NCBI RefSeq assembly: GCF_000526515.1
Contig: NZ_JAGF01000001.1
Span: 186,001 to 250,000, forward strand
Direction: 5' to 3'
Length of the DNA: 64,000 nt
From: Cellulomonas sp. KRMCY2
Lineage (GTDB): Bacteria; Actinomycetota; Actinomycetes; Actinomycetales; Cellulomonadaceae
Position numbers and translations under genes: made by a program. Shown one piece after another: positions 28,391 to 39,237 of the stretch (positions are counted from its first letter, which is position 1; each line of letters starts with the position of its first letter). The notes beneath the pieces are model-generated. The model made no database searches. It was not told the DNA's origin and saw only the letters and a program-made list of their open reading frames with translations.

Positions 28391-29569
28391 CTAGGAGGTC
28401 AGCCAGGCGCGGAGGCCGGCGAAGCAGGTGTGGATCTGGTCGACGGGGCAGCGCTCGTCGTCCGCGTGCGCCAGCGTGGGGTCGCCGGGGCCGAAGTTGA
28501 CGGCCGGCACGCCGAGCGCCGTGAAGCGTGCGACGTCGGTCCAGCCCTCCTTCGCGGCCGGTGGACGCCCGGTCAGCCCGGCGACCGCCTCGACGAATCG
28601 GACCGCCGCCGGGTGGTTCAGGCCCGGCCGTGCGCCGGCCGCGCCGTCCATCACGGTGACCTGGTAGCCCTCGAAGACCTCGCGGACGTGCGCCTGCGCC
28701 TCATCGAGGGACAGCTCCGGCGCGAACCGGTAGTTCACCGTGACGACGCACTCGTCGGGGATGACGTTGCCGGCGATCCCACCCCGGATCGCGACGGCGT
28801 TGAGGCCCTCGCGGTAGACCAGCCCGTCCACCTCGACCGTCCGCGGGGAGTAGGCGGCCAGCCGGGCCAGGACCGGAGCCGCGTCGTGCACCGCGTTGAC
28901 CCCGAGCCAGGCCCGGCCCGAGTGCGCGGCCTTCCCCGTGACCAGGACCTCGGCGCGCAGCGTGCCGTTGCAGCCACCCTCGATCGCACCCGCGGTCGGC
29001 TCGCACAGGACGGCGAAGTCGCCACTGACCCAGTCGGGATGGTGGGCGACCAGGCGCCCGAGGCCGTTGAGCGCGGCATCGACCTCCTCATGGTCGTAGA
29101 AGACCCAGGTCACGTCGCGGGTCGGCTCGGTGACGGCGGCGGCCAGCGCGAGCTGGACGGCGACACCGGCCTTCATGTCGACAGTGCCCCGGCCCCACAG
29201 CTCGGCTCCCGCCGACCCGTCCCCACCGGGCGCACCGGGCGCACCGGGCGCACCGGACGCGGGGCGGAGCTCGGTCGGCAGGTTGCCGGCGACCGGGACG
29301 GTGTCGAGGTGGCCGGCGACGACGACCCGCTCGGCACGTCCGAGCCGGGTCCTGGCCACGACGGCGTCGCCGTCGCGCAGGACCTCCAGGTGGGGCAGCC
29401 CGCGCAGGGCGCTCTCGACGGCGTCGGCCAGCACGCGCTCCGCACCACTGACCGACGGGGTGTCGCACAGGACGCGGGTCAACGCCACGAGGTCACCGTG
29501 CAGGTCGAGCACCAGGCCGTCGGCCGGAGTGGGTGGCAGGGCCGGCCGGGCCGGTGGGGTCGCAGTCAC
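28391..29569 (-). CDS. dapE: succinyl-diaminopimelate desuccinylase
   Basis: Removes succinate from N-succinyl-LL-diaminopimelate in lysine and peptidoglycan synthesis. The 392-residue M20 protein has metal ligands in [30 protein letters not shown] and [26 protein letters not shown] stretch near residue 105 is encoded by four 9-bp repeats. I use GTG 29569 with a GGGGG stretch upstream; longer in-frame starts exist. It is divergent from dapD, sharing a 160-bp promoter region with it. Confidence 0.93.
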   Translation of the reverse strand: MTATPPARPALPPTPADGLVLDLHGDLVALTRVLCDTPSVSGAERVLADAVESALRGLPHLEVLRDGDAVVARTRLGRAERVVVAGHLDTVPVAGNLPTELRPASGAPGAPGAPGGDGSAGAELWGRGTVDMKAGVAVQLALAAAVTEPTRDVTWVFYDHEEVDAALNGLGRLVAHHPDWVSGDFAVLCEPTAGAIEGGCNGTLRAEVLVTGKAAHSGRAWLGVNAVHDAAPVLARLAAYSPRTVEVDGLVYREGLNAVAIRGGIAGNVIPDECVVTVNYRFAPELSLDEAQAHVREVFEGYQVTVMDGAAGARPGLNHPAAVRFVEAVAGLTGRPPAAKEGWTDVARFTALGVPAVNFGPGDPTLAHADDERCPVDQIHTCFAGLRAWLTS

Positions 29570-29730
29570 AGCCCCCGACACTACTGCGCGGGCCCGGCCC
29601 TCCGGGCAGACCACAGGTGTGCCCACGCGGCCCTCGCGGCCCTCGCGGGCAGATCAGCCGTCTGCACACCGTGCGCGACGCGCGTCTCGCAGAGCAGGAC
29701 GCGCGGGGGCCGACATCTAGGATTGCGGCC
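29570..29730. promoter_or_regulatory. shared dapE/dapD promoter region
   Basis: This 161-bp gap separates divergent dapE and dapD and must hold both promoters. It contains a short GCGGCCCTC direct repeat near 29630. No clear boxes are visible. Confidence 0.35.
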
Positions 29731-30735
29731 ATGACACAACGCATCGCCTGGGGGCACGGCCTTGCCACCGTGCTCACCGGCCGCGGTCCGATCGGCGCCG
29801 ACCAGGTGCTCGACGTCTGGTACCCGAAGCCAGCCCTCGGCCCGACGACGGACGACGACGCGTCGACAGCGCTGCTCGCCCGGCTCGAGGCCATCACGAC
29901 CACGGACGACGCCCGCCAGGTACGCACCGTCGTGGTGACGACGCAGATCGACCTCGACGCCCCGCCGTCCGGCACGGCCGACGCCTACCTCCGCCTGCAC
30001 CTGCTGTCCCACCGGCTCGTCCCGCCGCACGGGCAGAACCTCGACGGCATCTTCGCCGTGCTGCCGAACGTGGTGTGGACCGACCGCGGGCCGTGCGCCC
30101 CGGAGAACTTCGAGGACACCCGGCTGCGGATGCGCGCCGCGCACGGCACCGCGCCCACCGTCTACGGGGTCGACAGGTTCCCGCGGATGGTCGACTACGT
30201 GCTGCCCAGCGGCGTCCGGATCGCGGACGCCGACCGGGTCCGGCTCGGGGCGCACCTGGCTGAGGGCACGACGGTCATGCACGAGGGCTTCGTCAACTTC
30301 AACGCCGGCACGCTCGGCGTCTCCATGGTCGAGGGCAGGATCTCGGCCGGGGTCGTCGTCGGGGACGGCAGCGACATCGGCGGCGGCGCATCGATGATGG
30401 GCACCCTGTCCGGCGGCGGCCGCGAGACGAACGCCCTCGGTCGCCGGTCGCTCCTCGGGGCGAACTCGGGCCTCGGCATCCCGCTCGGTGACGACTGCGT
30501 GGTCGAGGCGGGCCTGTACGTCACGGCCGGCACCAAGGTGACAGTCGTCGACGACGACGTGCTCGACGACCTGCCTGCCGACCCTGGCGCGCCGGGGCCA
30601 CGCGTCGTCAAGGCCCGTGAGCTGACCGGGCGCAACGGGCTGCTGTTCCGCCGCAACTCCGTCTCCGGTGCGGTCGAGGTGCTGCGCCGGACCGGTGTCG
30701 GCATCGACCTCAATCCCGAGCTGCACACGAACTGA
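29731..30735 (+). CDS. dapD: tetrahydrodipicolinate N-succinyltransferase
   Basis: Succinylates tetrahydrodipicolinate, two steps before dapE. The 334-residue protein is the long actinobacterial type. After an N-terminal domain it shows the left-handed beta-helix with hexapeptide-like repeats: [39 protein letters not shown] and [20 protein letters not shown]. The start is ATG 29731 with a weak AGGAT site. dapC lies about 3 kb downstream, so three successive steps of the pathway sit close together. Confidence 0.95.
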   Translation: MTQRIAWGHGLATVLTGRGPIGADQVLDVWYPKPALGPTTDDDASTALLARLEAITTTDDARQVRTVVVTTQIDLDAPPSGTADAYLRLHLLSHRLVPPHGQNLDGIFAVLPNVVWTDRGPCAPENFEDTRLRMRAAHGTAPTVYGVDRFPRMVDYVLPSGVRIADADRVRLGAHLAEGTTVMHEGFVNFNAGTLGVSMVEGRISAGVVVGDGSDIGGGASMMGTLSGGGRETNALGRRSLLGANSGLGIPLGDDCVVEAGLYVTAGTKVTVVDDDVLDDLPADPGAPGPRVVKARELTGRNGLLFRRNSVSGAVEVLRRTGVGIDLNPELHTN

Positions 30736-30760
30736 CAGTGCTCACAGTGCTCACAGTGAC
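30736..30760. repeat. CTCACAGTG short tandem repeat
   Basis: Two to three copies of a nine-base CTCACAGTG unit directly after the dapD stop. Confidence 0.6.
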
Positions 30761-30796
30761 CGACCGACACCTGCACCCCTGACCCGAGAGCCACCG

Positions 30797-31690
30797 ATGC
30801 CACTGACACCCGCTGCCCGACGCCGCCGGGCCGTCGTGCGCGCCGTCGCCGGGACGGCCGTGTTCGCCACCGCAGTCACCGGCGCTGCGGTAGGGGTCGC
30901 CGCGTACCTGCGGCACCTGGATGCCGTGCCGCTGGTCGTGCGGTGCGCGGCGCTCTCGGACGGCACGTCGTGGTACCTGGACCCGGACCAGGCCGACACC
31001 GCAGCCCTGCTCTCGGCGACGAGCCTCCAGCGCGGGCTGCCGGCCCGGGCGACCACCATCGCGCTGGCGACCGGCCTGCAGGAGTCGAAGCTGCGCAACG
31101 TCGACCACGGCGACCGGGACTCGATCGGCATCTTCCAGCAGCGCCCGTCGCAGGGCTGGGGCTCGGTCGAGCAGATCATGGACCCGGTGTACTCGACCAA
31201 CGCGTTCTACGACGCACTGGTGCGGGTCGACGGCTATCAGGAGCTGCCCGTCACGGAGGCCGCCCAGGCTGTCCAGCACTCGGGCTACCCGGACGCGTAC
31301 GCCCAGCACGAGGCCAGCTCCCGGGCCTGGGCGTCGGCGATGTACGGCTACACCGCAGGTTCGATCACGTGCACGCTCGACGAGCCGGACGCCGCCGGCG
31401 ACCCGCAGAGCGTGGTCGCCCGGGTCGCGCGGGACTTCGGCGGGCTCACCACCGTCGTCGACGCCGACGGGGTCGTCGAGGTGGACGCGACGTCGATGGC
31501 GGGCTCACCGGAGGACGGCGAGCGGCTCGGGTGGGCCGTGGCGCACTGGGCCGTGTCGGTCGCATCACCGCTGGAGATCACGCGCGTCCAGCACACGGAC
31601 CGGACCTGGGACCGCAGCGAGGGCGCGTGGGTGCGCAACGAGGGTGAGCCCGTCCCCGCGGGTCAGGTGCGGATCACCGTCGCCGGTTGA
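30797..31690 (+). CDS. secreted or membrane-anchored protein with lysozyme-like domain
   Basis: A 297-residue protein starting at ATG 30797. A basic N-tail and one membrane helix (RAVAGTAVFATAVTGAAVGVA, about residues 14-34) place the rest outside. ALATGLQESKLRNVDHGDRD with SIGIFQQRPSQGWGSVEQIM matches the goose-lysozyme/transglycosylase-like domain in many actinobacterial proteins; the glutamate in LQESKL is the likely catalytic acid. Homologues are often mislabelled heavy-metal transporters. It follows dapD by 61 bases, consistent with a peptidoglycan theme, and converges on gltA. Confidence 0.75.
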   Translation: MPLTPAARRRRAVVRAVAGTAVFATAVTGAAVGVAAYLRHLDAVPLVVRCAALSDGTSWYLDPDQADTAALLSATSLQRGLPARATTIALATGLQESKLRNVDHGDRDSIGIFQQRPSQGWGSVEQIMDPVYSTNAFYDALVRVDGYQELPVTEAAQAVQHSGYPDAYAQHEASSRAWASAMYGYTAGSITCTLDEPDAAGDPQSVVARVARDFGGLTTVVDADGVVEVDATSMAGSPEDGERLGWAVAHWAVSVASPLEITRVQHTDRTWDRSEGAWVRNEGEPVPAGQVRITVAG

Positions 31691-31699
31691 CCGCCGACC

Positions 31700-33004
<1,305 letters not shown>

Positions 33005-33237
33005 GGTTCCTCCTCGCGGACCCTCGGCACCGGTGGTGAGATGGCGGGGTCCAGACGTGCTGCGTGGGCGTCGTCGGCCACGATGACGGTACCTGCGGGC
33101 AGGGCTGGGAGCACAATCGAGCATGGGTAGAACGTCCCGACTGTGACGTGATCCGTGTCACACAGGGGCCGGTTGGGTCCTGGCCATGCTCAGGTCAAGG
33201 CCAAGTAAAGCAGACTTTGCGGCCGCCGACGACAGTT
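33005..33237 (-). promoter_or_regulatory. gltA upstream region with RamB-like motif
   Basis: A 233-bp gap between dapC (ending at 33238) and gltA. The minus strand reads GCAAAGTCTGC at 33220-33210, similar to the GCAAAGTTTGC type of RamB site, within a locally AT-rich stretch. Regulation by RamB is a guess from the motif. Confidence 0.3.
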
Positions 33238-34365
33238 TCAGGCGCCGGTCAGCCGGGCCGCTGCGCGCACGACCGTCTCGTCCGACGCCGTCAGCGCGAC
33301 CCGCACGTGGCGGGCGCCGGCGGGCCCGTAGAACGAGCCCGGTGCCACGAGGATGCCGAGGTCGGCCAGGTCGGCGACCGTCTGCCAGCAGTCCTGCCCG
33401 GCGCCTGCCGCCCGAACCCACAGGTACAGCCCGGCCGGCGACGCGTCGATCTCGAGCCCCGCCACCTCGAACGCCTCGACGAGCACCCGCCGCCGTCTGC
33501 GGTACCGCTCGCGCTGGGCGTCGACGTGGGCGTCGTCGGCCAGCGCGACGGCCATCGCCGCCTGCACCGGCCCGGGCACCATCATCCCGGCGTGCTTGCG
33601 GACCTCGAGCAGCCGATGGACGAGATCCTGGTCGCCCGCGACGAAGGCCGCACGGTACCCCGCGAGGTTCGACTGCTTGGACAGCGAGTGCACGGCGAGC
33701 AGGCCGTCGTGCCGGCCACCGCAGACCCGCGGGTCGAGGATGCTCGGCACGCCGCCGCTCGCCCACGGCTCGTCCCACGCCAGCAGGGCGTAGCACTCGT
33801 CGCTCGCGACGACGGCGCCGATCCGTCGCGCGGCCTCGACCACACCGCGCAGCTCGTCGACCCCGAGGACCTGCCCGGTCGGGTTCGACGGCGAGTTCAC
33901 CCAGACCAGCCGGACGTCGTCCCGCCCGGACCATGCTGCGACGTCGTCCGCCGGCAGCGCCGAGGCCCCGGCCAGTCGGGCGCCGACGTCGTAGGTGGGG
34001 TAGGCCGCCTCAGGGTGCACGACGACGTCGCCGTGGCCGAGTCCCAGCACGGACGGCAACCACGCGACGAGCTCCTTGGAGCCGATGGTCGGCAGCACGG
34101 CCGTCGGGGTGAGACCCGCGACCCCGCGACGCCGGGCGAACCACGCGACCACCGCCGCACGCAGCTCGGCGGTGCCCTGCGTGGTCGGGTAGCCGGGCGC
34201 ATCGGCCGCGGCGGCGAGCGCCTCGCGGACCAGGGAGGGCGTCGGGTCGACCGGCGTGCCGACCGAGAGGTCGACGATCCCGTCCGGGTGCATGCGGGCA
34301 CGGTCGGCGTACGGGACGAGGGTGTCCCAGGGGAAGTCCGGCAGGCTACCGGTCAGGAGGCCCAT
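33238..34365 (-). CDS. dapC: succinyldiaminopimelate transaminase
   Basis: A 375-residue fold-type I aminotransferase transferring nitrogen to N-succinyl-2-amino-6-ketopimelate, between the dapD and dapE steps. The PLP lysine is in HSLSKQSNLAGYRAAF, and WVNSPSNPTGQVLGVDEL holds the conserved Asn-Pro-Thr-Gly. The N-terminus (LLTGSLPDFPWDTLVPYADR) is typical of the actinobacterial DapC next to ferredoxin. The start is ATG 34365. It lies 31 bases after fdxA, the same pairing as Rv1177-Rv1178. Confidence 0.92.
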   Translation of the reverse strand: MGLLTGSLPDFPWDTLVPYADRARMHPDGIVDLSVGTPVDPTPSLVREALAAAADAPGYPTTQGTAELRAAVVAWFARRRGVAGLTPTAVLPTIGSKELVAWLPSVLGLGHGDVVVHPEAAYPTYDVGARLAGASALPADDVAAWSGRDDVRLVWVNSPSNPTGQVLGVDELRGVVEAARRIGAVVASDECYALLAWDEPWASGGVPSILDPRVCGGRHDGLLAVHSLSKQSNLAGYRAAFVAGDQDLVHRLLEVRKHAGMMVPGPVQAAMAVALADDAHVDAQRERYRRRRRVLVEAFEVAGLEIDASPAGLYLWVRAAGAGQDCWQTVADLADLGILVAPGSFYGPAGARHVRVALTASDETVVRAAARLTGA

Positions 34366-34396
34366 CGCTAGTGCGTACCACGCGGACGGGTCACCG

Positions 34397-34723
34397 TCAC
34401 GTCGTGCCGGTCTGCGGCGGCAGGGCCGCGACGATCGGGTGGTCGTAGTCGATCTCGCCGAGCTTGGCGGCACCGCCCGGCGAGCCCAGCACGTCGAAGA
34501 ACTCCACGTTGGCCTTGTAGTACTCGCTCCACTGCTCGGGGACGTCGTCCTCGTAGTAGATCGCCTCGACGGGGCACACCGGCTCGCACGCCCCGCAGTC
34601 GACGCACTCGTCGGGGTGGATGTACAGCGAGCGCTTGCCCTCGTAGATGCAGTCGACCGGACACTCCTCGATGCAGGCCTTGTCCTTGACGTCGACGCAG
34701 GGCTGAGCGATCACATAGGTCAC
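34397..34723 (-). CDS. fdxA: 7Fe ferredoxin
   Basis: A 108-residue electron carrier. Cysteines in CIEECPVDCIYEGKRSLYIH and PDECVDCGACEPVCPVEAIY give one [3Fe-4S] and one [4Fe-4S] cluster. The start is GTG 34723 (VTYVIAQPCVDVKDKAC), with GGAGGG upstream. The C-terminal extension (EQWSEYYKANVEFF) is normal for the FdxA/FdxC group. Co-directional with dapC. Confidence 0.95.
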   Translation of the reverse strand: MTYVIAQPCVDVKDKACIEECPVDCIYEGKRSLYIHPDECVDCGACEPVCPVEAIYYEDDVPEQWSEYYKANVEFFDVLGSPGGAAKLGEIDYDHPIVAALPPQTGTT

Positions 34724-34822
34724 GGGCGGTCCCTCCAAGGATGCCGAGAGCGCAGTCAGCGCCGTCCGGCGCACCGGACCTAGTATCCCCCACGTGAGTC
34801 GATACGCGTCGGACGGCCCGCA

Positions 34823-35047
34823 GTGAGCGGCCCGTGGCAGGCCTGGCCCGTCGGGGTCCGCGTCGTGGTGCGCCGACACCTGCCGGAGGGCGGGTACTCG
34901 GACGTCTTGGGTGAGGTCCTGGTCACCGGTCCGGACGGGGTACGGCTCCTGACCCGGCGCGGCGAGGTCACCGTCGACGCGGCCGAGATCGCGGTGGGCA
35001 AGATCGTGCCGCCGGCTGTCCCCCGGCGGCGCCGCCGAGAGACCTGA
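34823..35047 (+). CDS. small SH3-like domain protein
   Basis: A 74-residue protein starting at GTG 34823, divergent from fdxA. VGVRVVVRRHLPEGGYSDVL and GEVTVDAAEIAVGKIVPP resemble the small beta-barrel found at the N-terminus of some actinobacterial GNAT acetyltransferases, here without the GNAT part. It could be a stand-alone adaptor or a split-off domain. Family assignment is by eye. Confidence 0.6.
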   Translation: MSGPWQAWPVGVRVVVRRHLPEGGYSDVLGEVLVTGPDGVRLLTRRGEVTVDAAEIAVGKIVPPAVPRRRRRET

Positions 35048-35074
35048 GCGACGCCGGCGAGGGACGCGAGGGGC

Positions 35075-37735
35075 TCAGCCGGCCGGGGTCGGAGCCGGGC
35101 CGCAGACCACTGTGTTCTGCGGCTTGTAGCGCACCGTCCAGGACTCCGTGTCCTGCTCGACCCCCTGCAGGAGCACCCGACGCGTCACGGTCACGGTGAA
35201 GCCCTGGTTGCCGGCCGACTGCGGCTCGCAGGTGGGTGACTGGGAGTAGACGGTCGTCGGTGCGACGACGTTCGAGCGCCCACTGGTGGTCGACTCCACG
35301 GTCCAGTGCGGCGTCCCCCAGATCCGCACGTACACCCGGCCCCCCTCGACCCAGGACTGCACGAGCGCGCCGTAGGGAGTGTTGTTCTTCCACTGCATGT
35401 CGAGCACGCCGGTGAAGATCGTCGCCTCGCGCCCCTCGGGGTACCGCGAGAACCACTCGCTGTGCGGGTGGTGCTCGACGTCCTCGAAGCCGGCGAGGTA
35501 CGCGGCGTTGTACGTGGTCGTCGACAGCTGGGACAGGCCACCGCCCCACGCGTCGGTGTGCTCACCGCTGACGATCGCGCCGGCCTGGACGAACCCGTGC
35601 GCGGCGTCGATCGGTCCCAGCGCCTCGGTGAGGCTGAAGGTCTCGCCGGGCCGGATCAGCGTGCCGCTGATGATGCTCGCCCCGTTGGCGATGTTCCCTG
35701 TGCGCTTCGGCTCGCTGTTCAGCGGGGTCGAGAACTCCGAGACGATCTGCGTGACGCCGAGCGCCTCGAGCTCGGCCGTCGACTCCGCCGGGTCGGTCTC
35801 GACGAGCTCGACCCGCGCCGTGCGGTCGCTACCCGTCGCCGCGACTGCGACCGCCGCCGCCAGGGCGTCCGGGTCGAGGGTTGTGCCCGGGATGCCGGGA
35901 ACGATCACCGGGGCGCCGTTCTCGAAGGCGAACGACGCATCCGACGGGGACGTGAGGAGGTTGGTCGTGCGGGCGGTCACCGCCTCGACCAGCAGGGCAC
36001 CGTCGAGCTGGAGCACGAGGGTGCCCTCGTCGGGCACGAAGGACGCAGCCGACGCGACCACATCGGCCGGCAGCTCGGCGATCTGGTCGGCGACGGCCAC
36101 GCTCACCGGCGCGCCGGCCAGCGGACGACCCACCTCGTCGATGGCCCGCTCGACCTCCGCCTGCGTGATGGTCGGCGGGGTGACCGTCGTGGGCAGCTCG
36201 ATCGGCCGGGGCGCCGTCAGCCAGCCCGCAGTGATGCGTCCGACCGCGACCTCGGGGTCGACAGCTGCGCCGTCGACCGCCTCCGTGCCCTGGGCCTGAC
36301 CGTCGACGAAGACCACGGTGCCGTCGATCGGCTCCGTCACCAGGGCGTCGGCGACCTCGCCGACGACCACCTCGAGAGCGGCCTCGTCGATGTCGCTGAC
36401 GGGCTGGACGATGCCGGTCCCGAAGAGCTGGTGCCACAGCCGGCTCGGCTCGAGGCCGAAGCCGGTGAGCCCGTCGACCGTCGCCTGGGCGTCCAGGGCG
36501 AGGCCAGCGGCGACCGGGTCGAGCTCCGTGCGCTTGTCCCCGGCCGCGACCGCGATCGGCTCCGTCGACGCCGCAGCCAGGGAGTCGTCCAGAAGGGCGA
36601 CGGCCTCGTTCGACGCCAGGCCGCCGATCTCGACGCCCGCGACCGTCGCACCCGGGGGCACGCGGTCGGACCAGAGCCACAGCGCTCCGACGTAGAGCCC
36701 ACCGAGGACCACGACGAGCGCCGCGAACAGACCGACGACCCTCGGCCACCGCCGACGACGGTGCTCGTTGGGGAAGACGTCCATCGGCGAGTCGTCGTGC
36801 CGGTCCTGGTCCGGCTCCGGCGTGCGGGTGCGGTCCGGTGTCCGGGTCGTGCCCGAGGCGACCGCACCCACAGCGGCAGCGACGGCGGTGACCGGAGGCG
36901 GTGGTGACGACTGTGACGACGGGTCGGCCGGCGGGAGCTCGGTGCGGTCGGAGAGCTCTGAGCGGTCGAAGGGCGAGATCCGCACCGGCGGGGGTGGAGG
37001 TGGCGTCGCGGCCGGGGACCCGACAGCCGGGGTGGGTGCAGGAGCGATCGGGGGCATGACCATGGTCGGCGCGTCCCACGGCCGCGGGCTCCACCGGTCG
37101 GTCGCACCGTCAGGCTCGAAGGCGTCAGCGGCCGCGGGCGCGGGTGTCGGCTCGGGTGCGGGCGTGGGCTCGGGCGCGAGCTCCGGCGCGGGCACGGGTG
37201 CGGGCGCGAGCTCCGGCGCGGGCACGGGTGCGGGCGCGGGCTCCGGCTCCGGCTCCGGCTCCGGTGCAGCTTCCAGCTCGGGTACGGGCTCCGGTGCGGC
37301 CTCCGGCTCGGGTACGGGCTCCGGTGCCGACTCCGACTCCGGTGCGGCCGCAGCTTCCGGCTGCGCCGCGTGCTCGGGCTCGGGCTCCGATGCGGCGATC
37401 GCCTCGGGCTCCGGTGCCGACTCGGGCTCGGCCGCGGGCGTGGGTTCGGGCGCCGCCGCCGGCTCGGTCGAGACCTCCGGCTCGTTCGCTCCCGTGGGCA
37501 CGACAGCGGGTTCGGCGGCCGCGGGCACGCCATCCTCGGACGAGTCCCGCGCGACGTCTGGCGCCGGCGCGTCCTCGTGCTCCTGGCCCACCGCCTCAGT
37601 CGGTACCTCGACGACCCCGTCAGTCGCGGCGTCGTCAGCCACGGCCTCGTCGGGTCGGTTCTCGACCGTCCCGGCCTCGCGCGGAGCGACCTGGGCGTCG
37701 TCGTCAACGACGTCGTTCTGTCGTCCGTCGGTCAT
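35075..37735 (-). CDS. VanW family protein with long Pro/Glu/Ala-rich N-tail
   Basis: An 886-residue protein. Residues 1-320 are a low-complexity cytoplasmic tail rich in PEPEPEP and APAP units. A membrane helix follows (VVGLFAALVVVLGGLYVGAL), then tandem extracellular PG_binding_4-like domains (VAGVEIGGLASNEAVALLDD). The VanW domain is near residue 680 (FSTPLNSEPKRTGNIANGAS, GGGLSQLSTTTYNAAYLAGF). The tail after it has a G5-like or uncharacterised end. VanW proteins occur in cell-wall contexts; the activity is unknown. The start is ATG 37735 with GGGGAGAA upstream. Confidence 0.85.
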   Translation of the reverse strand: MTDGRQNDVVDDDAQVAPREAGTVENRPDEAVADDAATDGVVEVPTEAVGQEHEDAPAPDVARDSSEDGVPAAAEPAVVPTGANEPEVSTEPAAAPEPTPAAEPESAPEPEAIAASEPEPEHAAQPEAAAAPESESAPEPVPEPEAAPEPVPELEAAPEPEPEPEPAPAPVPAPELAPAPVPAPELAPEPTPAPEPTPAPAAADAFEPDGATDRWSPRPWDAPTMVMPPIAPAPTPAVGSPAATPPPPPPVRISPFDRSELSDRTELPPADPSSQSSPPPPVTAVAAAVGAVASGTTRTPDRTRTPEPDQDRHDDSPMDVFPNEHRRRRWPRVVGLFAALVVVLGGLYVGALWLWSDRVPPGATVAGVEIGGLASNEAVALLDDSLAAASTEPIAVAAGDKRTELDPVAAGLALDAQATVDGLTGFGLEPSRLWHQLFGTGIVQPVSDIDEAALEVVVGEVADALVTEPIDGTVVFVDGQAQGTEAVDGAAVDPEVAVGRITAGWLTAPRPIELPTTVTPPTITQAEVERAIDEVGRPLAGAPVSVAVADQIAELPADVVASAASFVPDEGTLVLQLDGALLVEAVTARTTNLLTSPSDASFAFENGAPVIVPGIPGTTLDPDALAAAVAVAATGSDRTARVELVETDPAESTAELEALGVTQIVSEFSTPLNSEPKRTGNIANGASIISGTLIRPGETFSLTEALGPIDAAHGFVQAGAIVSGEHTDAWGGGLSQLSTTTYNAAYLAGFEDVEHHPHSEWFSRYPEGREATIFTGVLDMQWKNNTPYGALVQSWVEGGRVYVRIWGTPHWTVESTTSGRSNVVAPTTVYSQSPTCEPQSAGNQGFTVTVTRRVLLQGVEQDTESWTVRYKPQNTVVCGPAPTPAG
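37130..37440. repeat. low-complexity in-frame repeats in the VanW gene
   Basis: Imperfect 6-, 12- and 18-bp repeats encoding Pro-Glu and Pro-Ala runs, with one 29-bp unit (GCGAGCTCCGGCGCGGGCAC plus nine bases) duplicated near 37178 and 37207. Likely variable in length among strains. Confidence 0.7.
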
Positions 37736-37805
37736 CGGCTCTGTTCTCCCCTGCACATCTCGGCGAGCCCGACGCCCGCCCGCGCGATTCTATGTCTGCC
37801 GTCTG

Positions 37806-38177
37806 TCACTCGGGCGCGCCGCCGACGGGTCGTTCGCTGAACCATCCTGCCGGCGCCAGGCGGGCCAGCCCGATCACCAACGCGCTGGCGTACCAGGCGT
37901 ACCCGATGGGTTGCGCCGCGATCAGGACGTCGCCACCGGGTCCACGCAGACCGAGCAGGCCGATGACGGTCACCAGGCCGAGGCCGAGGGACAGCATCCC
38001 GAGCCAACCCGCCCAGGCCCGAGCGAGCACCGCCGCGACGAGGACGATCAGCAGCGCCAGGCCCAGGCCGAACGGCTGTGCCGACCGATGGATGCCGGTC
38101 CCCACGAGCCCGATGACGGCGCCCACCAGGACGGCTCCGGTACAGCGGGCGAGCACGCGCCCGGTCAGCATCTCCAC
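37806..38177 (-). CDS. small integral membrane protein (DUF6113-like position)
   Basis: A 123-residue protein with four predicted membrane helices (GAVLVGAVIGLVGTGIH, GLALLIVLVAAVLARAW, LGMLSLGLGLVTVIGLLGL, AWYASALVIGLARL). It begins at GTG 38177, 57 bases after mshB on the same strand. Small membrane proteins in this position beside mshB are annotated DUF6113 in related genomes; I cannot confirm membership. Function unknown. Confidence 0.65.
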   Translation of the reverse strand: MEMLTGRVLARCTGAVLVGAVIGLVGTGIHRSAQPFGLGLALLIVLVAAVLARAWAGWLGMLSLGLGLVTVIGLLGLRGPGGDVLIAAQPIGYAWYASALVIGLARLAPAGWFSERPVGGAPE

Positions 38178-38234
38178 GGCCGCAAGGCTACACAGTCGCC
38201 GTGGACGGCGGCCGGGACCGCCCAGGGACGCAGG

Positions 38235-39227
38235 TCAGGACCCCTCGCGCGCGGCCACACCCACCGGCCAGCTGACCGGCCCGTGCTCGCGGCCCACCGC
38301 GTACCGGTACGTCTCCACGGCCAGGAGCGGAGCTAGGACGTCGTTGCTCAGCGCGAGACTGCCGAGCAGCGGGCCGGCACCGTGCGCGCGAACCGCATGG
38401 ACCTGTGTCCGGTGGGCGCGCAGCGCACCGAGCACCCGATCGACCACCGGCCGGACGTCGACGCGCACGTCGACGACCTCGGGCTCGACCGCGCCGGCCG
38501 GCAGGGGGCCGGTGGGGTCGGGCCCGACGAGACGGTCGTGCGCAAGGGGAGCCAGGGCCGCGTAACCGGCCCGGAGGAGCTGTGCGTCGAGGACGGCCCA
38601 GAGCACGACGGGGACCCGGAACGGCTCGGCGCCTGCGAGCTCGCCGAGCTCGGCGAGCACGACCGCGCGCTGCACCACGCGGTGGGCCGTGATGTGGTCC
38701 GGGTGACCGTAGCCACCACCGGGTTCGTACCCCACGACGACATCGGGCCGCCGGTCGCGGATCACCGCGGCGAGCCGCACCGCGGCGGCGTCGAGGTCGG
38801 CTGCGACGAAGGCCCCGGCCGGCAGCGCAGCGGCCGGGCCAGCACGACCGACGCCCGCCCAGGCCATGCCCGAGTCCGTGTACCGGGCCGCTGACGTCTC
38901 GACGTCGGACGACGCCACCTGGTCGAGGAACAGGTGGTCGCTCACCCCCAGGGCGCGCAAGGCGTCGGCCAGCTCGCCCTCGCGGTGCGCCGCGAGTGCG
39001 GGCCCGTCGCCCTCCAGGTGGGCGAGCTCGTCGCCGATGACCTCGCCCCGCTCACCGCGGGTGCACGTGACGACAGTCACCGGCCGACCGGCCTGCGACC
39101 AGGTCGCCAGCAGCGCCCCGGTGCTCAGGGTCTCGTCGTCGGGGTGGGCGTGGACGGCAAGCAGGCATCCCTCAGCCGGCAACGGCCCTCCCGTCAGGTC
39201 AGGGTGTCCACCGTCACCGGTGGGCAC
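38235..39227 (-). CDS. mshB: mycothiol deacetylase MshB
   Basis: Deacetylates GlcNAc-inositol in mycothiol synthesis. The PIG-L/LmbE fold shows the zinc motif AVHAHPDDETLSTGALLA and a later histidine in YGHPDHITAHRVVQ. The size (330 residues from GTG 39227) fits MshB better than Mca. A GTG at 39272 would overlap typA by 35 bases; I prefer 39227, ten bases after the typA stop, though neither has a strong ribosome-binding site. Presence supports an actinobacterial host that uses mycothiol. Confidence 0.88.
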   Translation of the reverse strand: MPTGDGGHPDLTGGPLPAEGCLLAVHAHPDDETLSTGALLATWSQAGRPVTVVTCTRGERGEVIGDELAHLEGDGPALAAHREGELADALRALGVSDHLFLDQVASSDVETSAARYTDSGMAWAGVGRAGPAAALPAGAFVAADLDAAAVRLAAVIRDRRPDVVVGYEPGGGYGHPDHITAHRVVQRAVVLAELGELAGAEPFRVPVVLWAVLDAQLLRAGYAALAPLAHDRLVGPDPTGPLPAGAVEPEVVDVRVDVRPVVDRVLGALRAHRTQVHAVRAHGAGPLLGSLALSNDVLAPLLAVETYRYAVGREHGPVSWPVGVAAREGS

Positions 39228-39237
39228 CTCAGCGACG

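Noticed and set aside
29640-29700. GCGGCCCTCGC repeats between dapE and dapD as a riboswitch
   Set aside because: No lysine-riboswitch-like conserved parts visible; only a short direct repeat.
28352-29734. Long plus-strand frame opposite dapE
   Set aside because: Composition typical of antisense to a high-GC gene; dapE is unambiguous.
35306-36907. Long open frame on the plus strand opposite the VanW gene
   Set aside because: It is a GC-bias shadow: Arg/Gly/Asp-rich, no domain, fully inside a real gene on the other strand.
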